Assembly (NCBI RefSeq): GCF_047663525.1
Contig: NC_092593.1
Span: forward strand, 20,680,001-20,744,000
DNA length: 64,000 bases
Source of the DNA: Anas platyrhynchos
Lineage: Eukaryota > Chordata > Aves > Anseriformes > Anatidae
Direction of reading: 5' to 3'
Part shown: positions 62,775 through 64,000 of the stretch, piece after piece
How positions within the stretch are numbered: the first letter of the stretch is position 1
How the letters are laid out: each line of letters begins with the position of its first letter
Program-made: the position numbers and the translations under genes
The notes under the pieces: generated by a model
Told to the model about the DNA's origin: nothing
Seen by the model: only the letters and a program-made list of their open reading frames with translations
Database searches by the model: none

Positions 62775-63288
62775 TGCTCTGTACCCTCACCTCGAGCACC
62801 GTGTGCGGGTCTGGGCACCACAGCACAAACAGGACATGAGGCTGTTGGGGAGTGCCCAGAGGGGGGCTGCAAAGACAGTGAAGGGCTTAGAGGGGAAGAT
62901 GTACGAGGAGCGGCTGAGGGCACTTGGGCTGTTCAGCCTGGGGAAGAGGAGGCTGAGGGGACACCTGCAGCTGCCTCACGAGGGGGAGGCGCCGATCTGT
63001 TCTCTGTAGTGTCCAGTGACAGGACCTGAGGGAATGGTGTCAGGCTGTGACAGGGGAGGTTCAGGCTGGCTGTCAGGAAGAGGTTCTTCACCGAGAGGGT
63101 GGTCACGCACTGGAGCAGGCTCCCCAGGGCTGTGGTCACAGCACCGAGCCTGTCAGAGTTTTAGAAGCGTTTGGGCTGCCCTCAGCCATACGGTCTGAAT
63201 CGCTGGGCAGAGCTGCGTGGTGCCAGGGGCTGGGACTCCACGATCCTTGTGGGTCCCTCCCGACTCGGGACATTCCGTGGCTCTGAAC
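62775..63288 (+). mobile_element. Older CR1 LINE fragment between METTL5 and UBR3
   Basis: It encodes a decayed CR1 ORF2 end: [50 protein letters not shown], then frame breaks, and it ends with GGACTCCACGATCC, GGGTCCCTCCCGACTC and CATTCCGTGG in place of ATTCTATG. It is more diverged than the copy in PPIG and has taken on the CpG-rich composition around it. Confidence 0.85.
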
Positions 63289-63601
63289 TCGCGTCCCGTG
63301 CGGGGCGGGGCGGGGCGGCCGGCGACACGTTGCGGGGTGACGGCCACACGCTGCGGGGGGGACGCGTTGCGGGGCGGCGGCGGTGCCCGCGCACCTGCGC
63401 GCTGCCAGTGCGGCGGGGCGGGCAGAGGGAAGGGGAGGGCTCAGTGTCAGGGGAGGGGAGAGGCAGCGCCGGGAGGGCGCCGGTTCCGCGGCTATCGCGA
63501 GAGGGAGGCGCCGCTGGGAGGGGAGCGAGGGGAGGGACGCGAAGGGGGAGCCCCGGAGCCGGGAGCCCGGCGCAGCCGTAACGGCCCCGCGGTGCCCCGT
63601 C
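63289..63601 (+). promoter_or_regulatory. UBR3 promoter region and 5' UTR
   Basis: Very GC-rich, with tandem GC boxes (CGGGGCGGGGCGGGGCGG at about 63301) and short direct repeats of the type GTTGCGGGG, leading to the UBR3 start codon. Confidence 0.6.
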
Positions 63602-64000
63602 ATGGCGGGGGCCGGCGCCAGCGGCCCGGACAAGCAGAGCGAGGCGAGGCAGCTGAAGGAGGATCTGAGCGGCGAAGGCGGCGCGGCGAGGGCGGCGAAG
63701 GCGGCGGGCAAGCTGCGGGAGCTGCTGGAACGGGTGCTGGCCCCGGCGGCGGGCCCGGGCGGCGGCGAGGCGGCGGGCGAGGCGCTGGAGTGGTGCCGCT
63801 GCCTGCTGTCGGGCGGCAAGCCCTGGGACAGCTTCGTGCAAGCCGTGCGGCTCTACGACCCGGCCACGCTGTGCGGCCTGGTGTGGACGGCCAACTTCGT
63901 GGCCTACCGCTGCCGGACCTGCGGCATCTCGCCCTGCATGAGCCTGTGCGCCGAGTGCTTCCACCAGGGCGATCACGCCGGGCACGATTACAACATGTTC
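63602..64000 (+). CDS. UBR3: E3 ubiquitin ligase UBR3, N-terminal part (cut by window end)
   Basis: The first 133 codons of a gene running off the window. It begins [20 protein letters not shown], has an Ala/Gly-rich stretch, then [16 protein letters not shown], and enters the UBR-type zinc finger at about residue 101 ([20 protein letters not shown], then [14 protein letters not shown]) with the Cys and His ligands in place. By family, UBR3 is a RING E3 whose UBR box does not bind classical N-degrons. The start is the first ATG of the frame after the CpG-rich leader (GTCATGG). No stop occurs before the end. Confidence 0.94.
   Translation, partial: MAGAGASGPDKQSEARQLKEDLSGEGGAARAAKAAGKLRELLERVLAPAAGPGGGEAAGEALEWCRCLLSGGKPWDSFVQAVRLYDPATLCGLVWTANFVAYRCRTCGISPCMSLCAECFHQGDHAGHDYNMF

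Overview
The window is vertebrate nuclear DNA, almost certainly from a bird. Genes are split by long introns with canonical GT/AG borders. Promoters are CpG-rich. The only clearly recognisable interspersed repeats are CR1 LINEs ending in the (ATTCTATG)n tail typical of birds and other reptiles. The gene order matches the conserved vertebrate block known from human 2q31: PPIG - CFAP210 (CCDC173) - PHOSPHO2 - KLHL23 - SSB - METTL5 - UBR3. The species cannot be named from the sequence alone.

Layout. 1-946 is non-coding DNA upstream of the first PPIG coding exon. 947-20323 (+) is PPIG, a nuclear RS-domain cyclophilin of 752 residues in 13 coding exons. One intron carries a young CR1, and an alternative short 3' exon is visible. 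20.5-30.3 kb is AT-rich and has no gene I can support. 30351-34165 (-) is a compact, intact-looking six-exon paralogue of CFAP210, and 35376-40915 (-) is full-length CFAP210. 41434-42159 (+) is PHOSPHO2, head-to-head with CFAP210 over one CpG island. 46046-49772 (+) is KLHL23. 53782-58874 (+) is SSB (La). 58942-62180 (-) is METTL5, tail-to-tail with SSB. 63602 to the window end (+) is the first coding exon of UBR3, head-to-head with METTL5.

The most unusual part is 30.3-41 kb. Exons 5-9 of CFAP210, and probably the end of exon 4, are tandemly duplicated with a period of about 5.4 kb. The downstream copy has its own CpG island and a new start exon, and all six exons join in phase into a 284-residue protein. 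Most of the duplicated sequence has diverged. A tract of about 1.1 kb (30602-31703 and 36000-37101) is almost identical between copies, as expected of recent gene conversion. Inside it, exon 8 differs far more than the introns around it, and a 33-bp segment is inverted between the copies.

The genes do not form one pathway: splicing-associated cyclophilin (PPIG), ciliary doublet protein (CFAP210 and paralogue), HAD phosphatase (PHOSPHO2), Cullin-3 adaptor family (KLHL23), RNA chaperone (SSB), 18S rRNA m6A methyltransferase (METTL5) and E3 ligase (UBR3). Their link is conserved linkage and shared promoters or 3' ends. Exon borders were derived by hand from reading frame, splice sites and remembered human proteins. 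No alignment or database search was run.
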